DNA of 64,000 nt, from assembly GCA_009711705.1 (NCBI GenBank), contig VENG01000011.1, forward strand, positions 124,001 through 188,000. Direction: 5' to 3'. Below the pieces are notes generated by a model. That model was not told the DNA's origin. It saw only the letters and a list, made by a program, of their open reading frames with translations, and made no database searches. The position numbers and the translations under genes are program-made. Shown one piece after another: positions 17,305 through 25,556 of the stretch. The stretch's first letter is position 1; every line of letters starts with the position of its first letter. Source of the stretch: Bacillota bacterium (GTDB lineage: Bacteria; Bacillota; Desulfotomaculia; Desulfotomaculales; VENG01).

Positions 17305-18513
17305 CTAATTATTTGCAGGGTATCGATTCTTAACTTCACAGTCCAGAGAGCCATCATTAAGATATATGTTCACGTGTTGTCCCTTACCGGCCTGTTTGCT
17401 GGAATGGATTATCTCACCCTTCTCCGAGGTGCAAATACTAAATCCCCTGGCCAGTGTTGCCAAAGGGCTTAATGCCTGCAAGCGTCCTGCTTGCTCCGAC
17501 AATCTACTCCGGTCTCTAGATATGGATTGCGAAACGGTATTTAGTAACTGTTTCTGTAAATGATCCACAACCTGATGGCGTCTGCTGGTAAGGGAATCAA
17601 CAGGCCTCAACATTACCGGGCTTCTCGCCGAGATTTCAACCCTTTGCCGCTGTTCCCTTATTGTTTCCACCATGATGCGAGTTAGCCGAGAACAGATATT
17701 TTGTATATACCTTCTTGTATCAAGGCCGTCCGGTACTGCCAGTTCCGCCGCTGCAGACGGTGTAGGGGCCCGAAGATCAGCAACCAGGTCAGCAATTGTG
17801 TAATCTGTTTCGTGTCCTACTGCCGATATGATGGGAATGCGGGAGCTGAATATTGCCCTGGCTACCGTTTCTGTATTAAAAGCCCAAAGCTCCTCTAACG
17901 ACCCGCCTCCTCGCCCCACAATGGCCAGATCAACTTCTCTAAAACTATTGACCAATTCTATGGCAGAGGAAATCTGGCCAGGGGCGTCATTACCCTGCAC
18001 TTTTACCGGCACTAAAATGATTTGTAGACTTGGCCAGCGCCGTCTTAAAATGCCGATCATATCCCGTATGGCCGCTCCCGTAGGAGATGTGATCAAGGCG
18101 ATGCGGCGTGGATATTTAGGTAATTCTTTTTTTACTTGATCATCAAAAAGACCTTCTTGATGGAGCTTTTTCTTAAGCTGTTCAAAGGCGACATAGAGGG
18201 CGCCCGTGCCACTGGGCTCAATACCTTGGGCATATAGCTGGTACTGACCACTGGGCTCATAAACAGATATGTAACCTCTTATCACCACCGACATTCCGTC
18301 TTCGGGTAAAAAGTTTAGGAAACGGGCACGCGAACGAAACATCACTACCTTAACGCATGAGTTACGGTCTTTTAAGGTGAGGTATAAATGCCCGGAGGCG
18401 GCTGCCTTAAAATTGGAGATTTCTCCTTGCACCCATAGATTGGCCAGGACGTGATCGTTTTCTATCCTATCTTTTATGTGCGATGTTAATTCTGAAACAG
18501 TAAGGGTACGCAT
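17305..18513 (-). CDS. xseA: exodeoxyribonuclease VII large subunit
   Basis: 402 residues. The N-terminal OB-fold (about 1-100: LANLWVQGEISNFKAAASGHLYLTLKD) is followed by the catalytic domain with the segments PRRIALITSPTGAAIRDM, AIVGRGGGSLEELWAFN and PIISAVGHETDYTIADLVADLRAPTPSAAAEL, then a long helical region. It degrades single-stranded DNA from both ends with XseB. It is the first gene after a long structured intergenic region, so that region is its 5' leader or promoter area. CAGGGGG lies about 9 bases before the ATG. Confidence 0.96.
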   Translation of the reverse strand: MRTLTVSELTSHIKDRIENDHVLANLWVQGEISNFKAAASGHLYLTLKDRNSCVKVVMFRSRARFLNFLPEDGMSVVIRGYISVYEPSGQYQLYAQGIEPSGTGALYVAFEQLKKKLHQEGLFDDQVKKELPKYPRRIALITSPTGAAIRDMIGILRRRWPSLQIILVPVKVQGNDAPGQISSAIELVNSFREVDLAIVGRGGGSLEELWAFNTETVARAIFSSRIPIISAVGHETDYTIADLVADLRAPTPSAAAELAVPDGLDTRRYIQNICSRLTRIMVETIREQRQRVEISARSPVMLRPVDSLTSRRHQVVDHLQKQLLNTVSQSISRDRSRLSEQAGRLQALSPLATLARGFSICTSEKGEIIHSSKQAGKGQHVNIYLNDGSLDCEVKNRYPANN

Positions 18514-18960
18514 AAAATAGTTTTCCCCCTGACTTTTCCCAGGTTTGTCATCCGGCCGGCCTTTGGCCAGCCAGGGCTGGTTGCTTAACCTGCCTTTTGC
18601 GCCCGCTCATTGCAATTCATCTCGCCTGGCCAGGCTAAGGCTCAGCCGAACGCTCCAGCGGGGTTCCCAAATTAGTAAGCCTCATCTTAAGACCAGATAT
18701 TTCAGCAATGGCTTAGATAAGAGTTGTATTCCGAAAACAGCGGTGATGCCATTGCTGTCCGCCGTCCTGGCTCAAGGGGCGGCTTCGCACGTCCTGTGCT
18801 CAGCCCCGCTTCCGCTTATCGGCTTCGCTAAGCCTGGCCACGGCTCGATTCAATGCATTCGCTCTGCGCAAATGGCAGGTTTGTCCGTAGCCTGTTTGGG
18901 ACTATAAGCAAAATAATTTGTTATCCGGCCTTAGCGCAAGAGGCTGGTTGTCCTTAGTTT
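18514..18960. other. G+C-rich, hairpin-rich intergenic region upstream of xseA; candidate structured RNA or old repeat
   Basis: No convincing gene. The composition differs from its neighbours and the region is full of paired elements. One hairpin at 18781-18805 pairs GGCT/AGCC and GCAC/GTGC around a symmetric GA/GA internal loop. Another at 18821-18834 is GGCTT-CGCT-AAGCC, and the two share CGGCTTCGC. The two ends of the region resemble each other: TCATCCGGCC near 18548 with GGCTGGTTG nearby, and TTATCCGGCC near 18919 with GGCTGGTTG nearby. It could be a transcribed leader of xseA or a degenerate mobile repeat. Confidence 0.45.
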
Positions 18961-18970
18961 GCCACTAGAA

Positions 18971-19010
18971 ATAATTATAGCACAGGTGCAAACACCTGTG
19001 CTATAATTAT
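18971..19010. terminator. perfect 18-bp inverted repeat after folD (terminator-like)
   Basis: Arms ATAATTATAGCACAGGTG and its exact complement enclose a 4-base loop, 18 bases past the folD stop. There is no long T run outside the stem, but the A/T-rich base can supply one in either direction. The arm length is unusual for a simple terminator. Confidence 0.6.
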
Positions 19011-19027
19011 ACTCCACTCACTCTCTC

Positions 19028-19915
19028 TTATTTCTCGTTTAAACTATACTTGTATGCTGCTAATGTGTTCTTCATTAACATGGTAATGGTCATGGGGCCT
19101 ACACCGCCGGGAACGGGTGTAATCAAACTGGCTTTTTCTTTTACAGGCTCGTAATCAACATCACCAACAAGCTTTGCTTTACCTTCCGGGGTCTGACCTA
19201 TTCTGTTTACACCAACATCAATAACAGCAGCACCTTCTTTAACCATATCGGCGGTAACTGCCTTGGGCTGTCCGGCGGCAACAATCAGGATATCGGCCTG
19301 CTTCGTATGGTAAGCAATATCCTTGGTGCCGGTATGGACAACGGTAACCGTTGAGTTAGCTCCCGGTCCCTTTTGGATCAGCATATTGGCAATAGGTTTA
19401 CCCACAATATTACTCCTGCCCACTATTACAGTGTGCGCGCCCTTTGTTTCGGCTCCGCCTCTAATCAGGAGTTCTTGAATTCCAGCCGGTGTGCAGGGCT
19501 TAAAAATGGCCTCACCAATTACCAGTTTCCCTACATTAACCGGGTGAAACCCATCCACATCCTTATCAGGATTAATAGCGTACAGAACCTTGTTAGCATC
19601 AATATGCTTAGGTAAAGGAAGCTGTACTAAAATACCATGGATAGAATCGTCGTTATTATACCTGTCAACCAGTGCCAGAAGATCTTCTTCCGAGATGTCC
19701 CCGGGCTGATCGTCCTGAATCGAATTGTAGCCCAGCTCCTTAGCCGTTTTGCTTTTAGCGGTTACATAGCTGACCGATGCAGGGTTTTCTCCTACCAAGA
19801 TGGTTACCAGGCCGGGAACTACATTATGCTTTTGCTTCAGCTCATCCACCTCGACCTTTATTTCGGCCCTAATTTGCTGTGCAACTTCTTTCCCAGAGAT
19901 AACGTTTGCCGCCAT
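19028..19915 (-). CDS. folD: bifunctional methylene-THF dehydrogenase / methenyl-THF cyclohydrolase
   Basis: 295 residues with the FolD signature VSYVTAKSKTAKELG (catalytic Y50 and K54), VQLPLPKH (97-104), DKDVDGFHPVNVG and the NADP-binding segment VIVGRSNIVGKPIANML, ending in ITPVPGGVGPMTITMLM. It interconverts methylene-, methenyl- and formyl-THF for one-carbon metabolism and, in acetogenic or sulfate-reducing anaerobes, the methyl branch of the Wood-Ljungdahl pathway. The gene lies 21 bases after the nfnB stop and shares its direction, suggesting a redox-linked operon. Confidence 0.97.
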   Translation of the reverse strand: MAANVISGKEVAQQIRAEIKVEVDELKQKHNVVPGLVTILVGENPASVSYVTAKSKTAKELGYNSIQDDQPGDISEEDLLALVDRYNNDDSIHGILVQLPLPKHIDANKVLYAINPDKDVDGFHPVNVGKLVIGEAIFKPCTPAGIQELLIRGGAETKGAHTVIVGRSNIVGKPIANMLIQKGPGANSTVTVVHTGTKDIAYHTKQADILIVAAGQPKAVTADMVKEGAAVIDVGVNRIGQTPEGKAKLVGDVDYEPVKEKASLITPVPGGVGPMTITMLMKNTLAAYKYSLNEK

Positions 19916-19936
19916 TTAATTTCCTCCCATCCCTTT

Positions 19937-21355
19937 TTATTTCTTGCTGCCCAGGTATTCATGAATAGCATTGGCAGCTTTGCGTCCTGCACCCATAGCT
20001 AGAATAACTGTAGCCGCGCCGGTTACCACGTCACCGCCTGCATACACAGCGTGCTTAGAAGTGGCTCCGGTTTCCAGGTCAGCTGTAATATTACCTTTCT
20101 TATTCAACTCCAGTCCCTTAGTAGTTCTTGGGACCAGCGGGTTTGGCCCCTGGCCGATGGCTATGACCACGGTATCCATATCCATTGTATACTCTGAGCC
20201 TTTTATGGCAACGGGCCTGCGTCTACCGGAATCATCGGGTTCACCAAGCTCATACTTAATACATTTCAGCCCGGTTACCCACCCATTGTCGTCAGCAATT
20301 ATTTCCACAGGACTTCTTAAGAGATCAAATTTAACGCCCTCTTCCTCAGCGTGCTCAACTTCTTCTGCCCGGGCCGGTAGTTCTTCCTTAGAACGTCTGT
20401 ATATAATCCACGATTCTGCCGCTCCCAAACGCAATGCGGTACGGGCAGCGTCCATGGCAACGTTTCCGCCGCCGATAACAGCTACTTTGCTGCCAATTTT
20501 AATGGGTGTATCCCAATCAGGGAACTTGTAACCTTTCATAAGGTTGGTGCGGGTAAGAAACTCATTAGCAGAGTATACACCACAGGCATTCTCCCCGGGA
20601 ATCTTCATAAAGTATGGCAGGCCGGCACCGGTGCCGATGAACACAGCGTCAAAACCTTCTTCTTCCAGCAGCTCATCCACGGTAGTTGCCTTACCAACTA
20701 CTGAATTAACCTCTATGTCAACGCCCAATTGCTTGAGGTTTTCCACCTCAGCCTGGACTACATCTTTAGGTAAGCGAAATTCAGGAATTCCATACATCAA
20801 AACACCGCCTGCCACGTGCAGGGCCTCAAAAATAGTTACCTTGTGTCCTTTTTTGGCCAGGTCAGCAGCACAGGTGAGTCCGGCCGGACCGGAGCCAATT
20901 ACCGCTACATTTTTGCCGGTAAGACCTTCCACTGACGGGGTTGTAACTCCTTTTTGCAGTTCCCAATCAGCGCAAAAACGCTCCACCCGGCCTACACCAA
21001 CGGGGTCATGTTTCTTGCCCAGGGTACAGTAACTTTCACACTGGCTCTCTTGGGGACATACACGTCCACAAACAGCGGGAAGCGCATTTTTTTCCTTGAT
21101 TTTCTTGATGGCGCCGTCGAAATCCCGCTCAGCAACCAAGTTAAGGAAAGCTGGGATATCTACTTCTACCGGGCAGCCTTGTCGGCAGGGCTGCTTTTTA
21201 CAGTCCAAACACCTTTTTGCCTCGGCTACTGCTATTTCCTCCGTGTATCCCAAAGCCACTTCACTGAAATTACGGGCACGCTCCTGGGCATCCTGGGCCG
21301 GCATGGGATTTTTTACGGGGATAATTTCTTTTTTGGGCTTTTTATTCTCAGTCAT
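19937..21355 (-). CDS. nfnB: NfnB-type large subunit (GltD-like NADPH oxidoreductase)
   Basis: About 472 residues. N-terminal cysteine clusters C49/C52/C57/C61 and C96/C100/C106/C110 hold two [4Fe-4S] centres. A FAD-binding VAVIGSGPAGL (about 151-160) and a pyridine-nucleotide site VAVIGGGNVAMDAART follow. The fold is that of glutamate synthase small subunit. The gene directly follows, with a 1-base TAATG overlap, a PyrK-like [2Fe-2S] flavoprotein, and that pair is the NADH-dependent reduced-ferredoxin:NADP oxidoreductase (Nfn), which bifurcates electrons. Start chosen at the ATG with GGAGGTGGC upstream. Stand-alone glutamate synthase beta subunit is the less likely alternative. Confidence 0.85.
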   Translation of the reverse strand: MTENKKPKKEIIPVKNPMPAQDAQERARNFSEVALGYTEEIAVAEAKRCLDCKKQPCRQGCPVEVDIPAFLNLVAERDFDGAIKKIKEKNALPAVCGRVCPQESQCESYCTLGKKHDPVGVGRVERFCADWELQKGVTTPSVEGLTGKNVAVIGSGPAGLTCAADLAKKGHKVTIFEALHVAGGVLMYGIPEFRLPKDVVQAEVENLKQLGVDIEVNSVVGKATTVDELLEEEGFDAVFIGTGAGLPYFMKIPGENACGVYSANEFLTRTNLMKGYKFPDWDTPIKIGSKVAVIGGGNVAMDAARTALRLGAAESWIIYRRSKEELPARAEEVEHAEEEGVKFDLLRSPVEIIADDNGWVTGLKCIKYELGEPDDSGRRRPVAIKGSEYTMDMDTVVIAIGQGPNPLVPRTTKGLELNKKGNITADLETGATSKHAVYAGGDVVTGAATVILAMGAGRKAANAIHEYLGSKK

Positions 21356-22206
21356 TATTTGCCACCTCCACATCCGCACTGGCACTTGTGGTTTTCTATG
21401 GCACGCTGCTCCTCCTGCTTGAAAATCGATCCACGGCGAGTGAGCTCAGCCCAATCCACATCGTGCCCGTCAAACTCCGGGCCGTCCACGCAAACAAATT
21501 TAGTTTCCCCTCCAATAGAGACACGGCAGCATCCACACATCCCGGTCCCGTCAACCATAACAGAATTAAGGCTGACAACAGTCTTAAGGCCGTATTCCTT
21601 AGTCGTGCCGCAGGTTGCTTTCATCATGGGCTGTGGGCCGATGGTCAAAACCATGGCTATATTTTCTTTACCCCTGTCTTCTACTATTTCCTTGAGTACA
21701 TCGGTGACGAAACCCTGCCTGACATAGGAGCCGTCATCAGTGGTCACATGCAGTTCCGAGCAAGCTTCTTTCATTTTATCTTCCCAGAAAAGAAGCTCTT
21801 TGTTTCTGGATCCAATGATGCCAATAACTTCATTCCCAGCCTCCTTAAGGGCCCGGGCAATTGGGTGCACCGGCGCAATACCCACGCCACCACCAACGCA
21901 CACAACGGTACCGAAGTTTTCAATGTGAGAAGGTTCACCTAAAGGACCAACAAAATCTTTTATATAATCTCCCGCTTCCATTGCTCCCAGCTGCATGGTG
22001 GTTTTGCCTACTTCCTGGAACACAATAGTTATGGTTCCCTTTTCCCTGTCAAAATCGGCGATGGTAAGGGGAATGCGCTCGCCTTCCTCGTGGATGCGCA
22101 GAATAACAAACTGACCTGGCTCGCATTTCTTTGCAACCCGCGGTGCTTCAACAACAAATTCTTTAATGATGGGTGAGAATACTCGTTTTTGCAATATTTT
22201 GAACAT
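21355..22206 (-). CDS. nfnA: NfnA-type small subunit (PyrK-like FAD/[2Fe-2S] protein)
   Basis: 283 residues of the ferredoxin-NADP-reductase/PyrK superfamily. It has the FAD-binding RIPLTIADFD (44-53), the NAD-binding VCVGGGVGIAPVHPIARAL (102-120), and a [2Fe-2S] site C224/C226/C227/C239 (CGCC...C). A glycine/cysteine-rich tail CQCGCGGGK ends the protein. In Nfn this subunit binds NADH and carries the first flavin. Often annotated sulfide/dihydroorotate dehydrogenase-like; no pyrD is adjacent, so pairing with the GltD-like subunit is preferred. Confidence 0.85.
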   Translation of the reverse strand: MFKILQKRVFSPIIKEFVVEAPRVAKKCEPGQFVILRIHEEGERIPLTIADFDREKGTITIVFQEVGKTTMQLGAMEAGDYIKDFVGPLGEPSHIENFGTVVCVGGGVGIAPVHPIARALKEAGNEVIGIIGSRNKELLFWEDKMKEACSELHVTTDDGSYVRQGFVTDVLKEIVEDRGKENIAMVLTIGPQPMMKATCGTTKEYGLKTVVSLNSVMVDGTGMCGCCRVSIGGETKFVCVDGPEFDGHDVDWAELTRRGSIFKQEEQRAIENHKCQCGCGGGK

Positions 22207-22297
22207 AAAAAACCCTAACCCCTCCCTCTAGCTATTCTGAAAAAAGACTTCGATATTTAACCAGCGATTCCTGCTATTGTTTTAGTTCTGGACAAAA

Positions 22298-22332
22298 TTT
22301 TTAAATAAATAAGACCCGGGTTTATCCGGGTC
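22298..22332 (-). terminator. intrinsic terminator overlapping the nusB stop codon
   Basis: Minus strand GACCCGG-ATAAAC-CCGGGTC (7-bp stem) followed by TTATTTATTT. The left arm encodes the Gly-Pro-Gly end of NusB and the stop codon TAA is in the loop. Confidence 0.8.
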
Positions 22333-22786
22333 CGCCAGTAGTATCATTGGTTTCGGTCGATGGTGAGGATGCATGCGGAATGTAAAGGGAGGGGGTTTCA
22401 ACCACTTTGCCCAGTATGCCATTAATGAATTTAGGGGAGTCATCACCTGAGTAAACCTTGGCTAACTCTATAGCCTCGTTAATGGAAACATTATACGGTA
22501 TGTCAGGTAGGTAAAGCATTTCAAACAGACATATACGCAAAAGCGTTTTGTCCACCAATGCTAGTCGTTTGACGTCCCATTCCCGGCTTAAACGGGCAAT
22601 AATGTCGTCCAGTGTGGAAATATTATCTAAAACACCGTGTACCAATTGCTGTAGAAAAGAGGTATCGGTCTCCTTTAATTTTTTTTCCCGCCTATTTCTT
22701 TCCAAGACCGCTTCTACATCACCATTTCCTAATTGGATCTCAAACAAAATCTGCATTGCGAATTCCCTTGCCTGACGCCTGGTCAT
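22322..22786 (-). CDS. nusB: transcription antitermination factor NusB
   Basis: About 154 residues, all-helical NusB fold: RRQAREFAMQILFEIQ at the start, then VDKTLLRICLFEML and PYNVSINEAIELAKVYSGDDSPKFINGILGKV. It binds boxA RNA with NusE/S10 to support rRNA operon antitermination. The ATG used has GAGAGG about 9 bases upstream; the TTG three codons earlier abuts that SD. The last 20 residues are low complexity (Ser/Thr/Pro/Gly). The upstream genes are two Asp23-family proteins, a common Firmicute arrangement. Confidence 0.95.
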   Translation of the reverse strand: MTRRQAREFAMQILFEIQLGNGDVEAVLERNRREKKLKETDTSFLQQLVHGVLDNISTLDDIIARLSREWDVKRLALVDKTLLRICLFEMLYLPDIPYNVSINEAIELAKVYSGDDSPKFINGILGKVVETPSLYIPHASSPSTETNDTTGGPG

Positions 22787-22827
22787 ATGTACCAACCTCT
22801 CGAGAGATATTTCAGCTGTGACTATTA

Positions 22828-23181
22828 TTATTTTACACGGGACTTGTCCACAGTGACATTGTTTAAAACTACCTCTATATTATGCTGTTTAAAACCGGTT
22901 AATGAGCAAATCTCTTCTTGAATGGCAATTTCAATTATTTCGCTTAGGGAGGGGGTTTTTTCACGCACAGAAACATTAACCAAAAACCTAACAGTTATAC
23001 GCGCTAGAGTTTCCGCCTTAATATTAGCATCCTTTATTTCGGGAATTTGCATGACCTTTCTTTGGGCCAGGGATTCCAAGGTGGACAATGAAATACCTAT
23101 CCGGCCCAAGTAATTTTCCCCAATAGGTACCGACTTGCGTGTATTCTTCAACAAGACTGACCGGAATAATTTTAATTTCAC
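22828..23181 (-). CDS. Asp23-family (AmaP-like) small protein without membrane helix
   Basis: About 117 residues with an Asp23/Gls24-like core (SLSTLESLAQRKVMQIPEI, ARITVRFLVNVSV, EEICSLTGFKQHNIEVVLNNV). It looks like the second Asp23-type gene that sits between yqhY-type asp23 and nusB in many clostridia; AmaP proteins have an N-terminal helix, which is not evident here. The GTG at 23181 is 9 bases after GGGGAGG and preferred over the GTG at 23190. A role in envelope or lipid homeostasis is inferred from the family only. Confidence 0.65.
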   Translation of the reverse strand: MKLKLFRSVLLKNTRKSVPIGENYLGRIGISLSTLESLAQRKVMQIPEIKDANIKAETLARITVRFLVNVSVREKTPSLSEIIEIAIQEEICSLTGFKQHNIEVVLNNVTVDKSRVK

Positions 23182-23217
23182 GGTATGCACCCTCCCCCTC
23201 CCTACTATACTATTCTA

Positions 23218-23625
23218 TTACTTTAAGCGTGTATCTTCTTTTTCTTCTTTAAATTCACCGTGAAAGGCTACTCCCTGAATGTTTACATTTACCTCCACCA
23301 CGGATAAGCCGGTCATGTCCTCAATGGCCTTTTTTACTGCTTCCTGAATATTGGCTGCCACCTCGGGGATGCGTACTCCATAGTCAACAATAACGTAAAG
23401 GTCAACAGCGCTCTCTTTTTCGCCCACTTCCACCTTTACGCCTTTGGTCATGTTCTTGCGGCCCAACATCTCGGTAATGCCGCCCACAACTCCGCCACTC
23501 ATACCAGCGACCCCTGCAACTTCCGTAGCTGCCAGACCTGCTGCAATGCGGACTACTTCATCAGCTATGCGTATAGATCCCAGGCCGTTTTTCTCTTCAT
23601 TTAATAAGATATCTTTTTGATCCAT
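23218..23625 (-). CDS. Asp23/Gls24 family envelope stress protein (YqhY-like)
   Basis: About 135 residues. The family core is clear: GSIRIADEVVRIAAGLAATEVAGVAGM, a glycine-rich GGVVGGITEMLGRKNMTKGVKVEV, then DLYVIVDYGVRIPEVAANIQEAVKKAIEDMTGLSVVEVNVNIQGV. YqhY in Bacillus is tied to acetyl-CoA carboxylase control. The ATG has GGGGGG 10 bases upstream. A sigma-A-like promoter lies about 33 bases further up, making this the first gene of asp23-asp23-nusB. Confidence 0.9.
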   Translation of the reverse strand: MDQKDILLNEEKNGLGSIRIADEVVRIAAGLAATEVAGVAGMSGGVVGGITEMLGRKNMTKGVKVEVGEKESAVDLYVIVDYGVRIPEVAANIQEAVKKAIEDMTGLSVVEVNVNIQGVAFHGEFKEEKEDTRLK

Positions 23626-23657
23626 AGACAAAATCCCCCCAGATAGTGATCATGAAA

Positions 23658-23686
23658 AGTATACCAAATTACGGAAAATTACGCAA
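23658..23686 (-). promoter_or_regulatory. likely promoter of the asp23-nusB operon
   Basis: Minus strand TTGCGT (3 of 6), 17-base spacer, TATACT (5 of 6). It lies in the 97-base gap after spoIIIAH, just upstream of the first Asp23 gene. Confidence 0.45.
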
Positions 23687-23722
23687 TGTGGAATACTAAG
23701 CACCGGCCAGGCAAAAAGGTCT

Positions 23723-24250
23723 TTACCGGGTAGGAATGACCACTATATTTTGTTCAGACATTCCTGTACCCCTTGACACCAGGTCGCAAATCCGTGCCGC
23801 CTCTTCCGGTGTGAGGGCAGCGGATTTAACCACCACGGTAGCATTATTATCCTTTAGATAAACCACGGAGTCGTCAAACCCCTTAGCCCGAATCAAGCTT
23901 TCCAATTCCATTTCCATGGAAATGTTTTCACTGATTGTCATTATTGACTGCTGGGCCTCACTGCGAATCTCCTGCTTACTGGCGGGGTTATTGATAATTC
24001 CCCTTAATGTTTCCAGTTGCTGTCCTCTAGCCCGCTGACGTCCCATTCTGGAGTCTACAAAATAGTTAGCACCGCCATTATCTTTTTCCGGCGCATCAAC
24101 GGGCATTTTGATTACATTGGCACTGGTTGGGGATGTCTCATTTTCCTCTTCCGGCAATCCATTCCAACCGATGGCAAAAAAGATGATGCCTATCAGGGCT
24201 AAAAAGAAGAGCATCAAATTTCGCCAGCTAATTCTAATCAACCTGGGCAT
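23723..24250 (-). CDS. spoIIIAH: stage III sporulation protein AH
   Basis: 175 residues. One N-terminal membrane helix (about 11-29), a linker rich in Glu/Asn/Pro, then a YscJ/FliF-like ring-forming domain (about 80-175, with SEAQQSIMTISENISMEMEL and FDDSVVYLKDNNATVVVKSAALTPEEAARICDLVSRGTG). SpoIIIAH forms the mother-cell half of the SpoIIQ-SpoIIIAH channel between mother cell and forespore. It is the last gene of the complete spoIIIA operon. The start follows the spoIIIAG stop with no gap. Confidence 0.94.
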   Translation of the reverse strand: MPRLIRISWRNLMLFFLALIGIIFFAIGWNGLPEEENETSPTSANVIKMPVDAPEKDNGGANYFVDSRMGRQRARGQQLETLRGIINNPASKQEIRSEAQQSIMTISENISMEMELESLIRAKGFDDSVVYLKDNNATVVVKSAALTPEEAARICDLVSRGTGMSEQNIVVIPTR

Positions 24251-24880
24251 TTAATTTGCCCCCCTTTCCATTGGAAGCACAATTACTTTGTGCGGGTCAA
24301 CTCCCAAGGATATCTGAACCGCCTGGAACAGGCGTGCCTTTACTTCCGGTTCGGAAGCACCTTCGGCTATAATCATTACTCCTGCAACGTTAGGGGCAAT
24401 CTCTTGTTCTGTGACAGGACTTTCGCTGCCCTGCGAGCCCTGTACAAGAACCAGCTGTTCCCTTGCGTTAGTCTCGGTGGTGGTCCGTGTACCACCGGAC
24501 TGGTCTGTCTCCTCTGTTACATTTTCGGCCTGCTCGGTGTTAAAAGAATAGTTACTATTGGTTGAGGTAGCCAGCTCAACCGAAGCTCTAACTTTGCCTA
24601 CTCCACTTATTGCGCTGAGCATGACCTCCAGAGTTTTTGCCATTTCCTGTTCTTCTGCTTCCATGCCCTGCTTATCTTGCCCGGTCCGGATATTTTGTTC
24701 GTTAATCGGTGTAGGACCAGCTCCTGGGGGGTCTCCTCCCCCGGGAGGTTCTTCTTCTCCCGGATCGTAAATCACCAGCAGCAGCCCCACTAATGTTAAA
24801 GCGGACAATATAAAGATCTTTTTGTGTTGGCCACGAAGCTTTTGCAAGTACTCGTTCCATCTGTTGTTCACTGGAAACAC
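24251..24880 (-). CDS. spoIIIAG: stage III sporulation protein AG
   Basis: 209 residues. A single membrane helix (about 21-39) is followed by a Pro/Gly-rich linker (EEEPPGGGDPPGAGPTP). The soluble ring-building domain has LEVMLSAISGVGKVRASVELATS and NVAGVMIIAEGASEPEVKARLFQAVQISLGVDPHKVIVLPM. In Bacillus SpoIIIAG forms a large ring in the channel. The gene abuts spoIIIAH and follows spoIIIAF by 7 bases. Confidence 0.94.
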   Translation of the reverse strand: MFPVNNRWNEYLQKLRGQHKKIFILSALTLVGLLLVIYDPGEEEPPGGGDPPGAGPTPINEQNIRTGQDKQGMEAEEQEMAKTLEVMLSAISGVGKVRASVELATSTNSNYSFNTEQAENVTEETDQSGGTRTTTETNAREQLVLVQGSQGSESPVTEQEIAPNVAGVMIIAEGASEPEVKARLFQAVQISLGVDPHKVIVLPMERGAN

Positions 24881-24887
24881 CTCCTGT

Positions 24888-25538
24888 TTAAGGGTTTATA
24901 TAATTTATGGAAACATGGTCAGGAGACAGGTTATAAAACCCGGCAATATATTCCTTTACTTTCTTAATTTCCACGATTAGTTCCGGTGGTATGTCACCTT
25001 GTTGCGTATTTTCAAGTGAGCTTCCTGATTTACCCACATTTATTTGAACCGGCTGAATAGGGTCACCGGTCTCACCTGGGTTATCTGCTTGTTCTGCTGA
25101 CGTGTCAACAGTTAGAGTAATATGTGTGATTCTTCCGTATCCTTCCTCTTCGGATTCATCTGAAATTTTCACATCTGCATCTACTACTTTGGCCCCGGGA
25201 CTTAACTTTGCCAGTGATAACACCTGGGCGGAAATACCCTGGCGATACTTTTCCAATGCTTTGTTTTGATTTTCCAGTTGTAGTTGCTTTCCGGCAGTCA
25301 CTATTTCCTCTAGAGGCGGTCCCGGCCCTCCTGCCCGAGCCTTAACACGGGGGACTTCCTGCAGCCAATCTTGCTGTAGAAGACCGCTTATCGCTTGGAG
25401 AACGGCAATAATAACCAGCAGTCCCATCACCATTTTAACGTAGGGCTTCATCTGACCGGTGGGAAGAAGCATATCTAGAAAGACAGCTAGGATAACAATT
25501 ATAATCAAGGTTTGAACCAAATTCTTGATAATTTCCAT
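24888..25538 (-). CDS. spoIIIAF: stage III sporulation protein AF
   Basis: 216 residues. Two N-terminal membrane helices (about 7-25 and 33-51) are followed by a soluble domain that ends in IAGFYNLSPDHVSINYI, the family C-terminal pattern. It is part of the SpoIIIA basal apparatus in the mother-cell-derived outer forespore membrane. Identity is set mainly by operon order, helix pattern and the C-terminal motif, since this family diverges strongly. Confidence 0.88.
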   Translation of the reverse strand: MEIIKNLVQTLIIIVILAVFLDMLLPTGQMKPYVKMVMGLLVIIAVLQAISGLLQQDWLQEVPRVKARAGGPGPPLEEIVTAGKQLQLENQNKALEKYRQGISAQVLSLAKLSPGAKVVDADVKISDESEEEGYGRITHITLTVDTSAEQADNPGETGDPIQPVQINVGKSGSSLENTQQGDIPPELIVEIKKVKEYIAGFYNLSPDHVSINYINP

Positions 25539-25556
25539 TGACCTCCGGCCCCCCCC

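Noticed and set aside
18545..18907. 120-residue plus-strand frame
   Set aside because: Composition-driven, no recognisable motif, no ribosome site, and overlaps hairpin-rich noncoding DNA.
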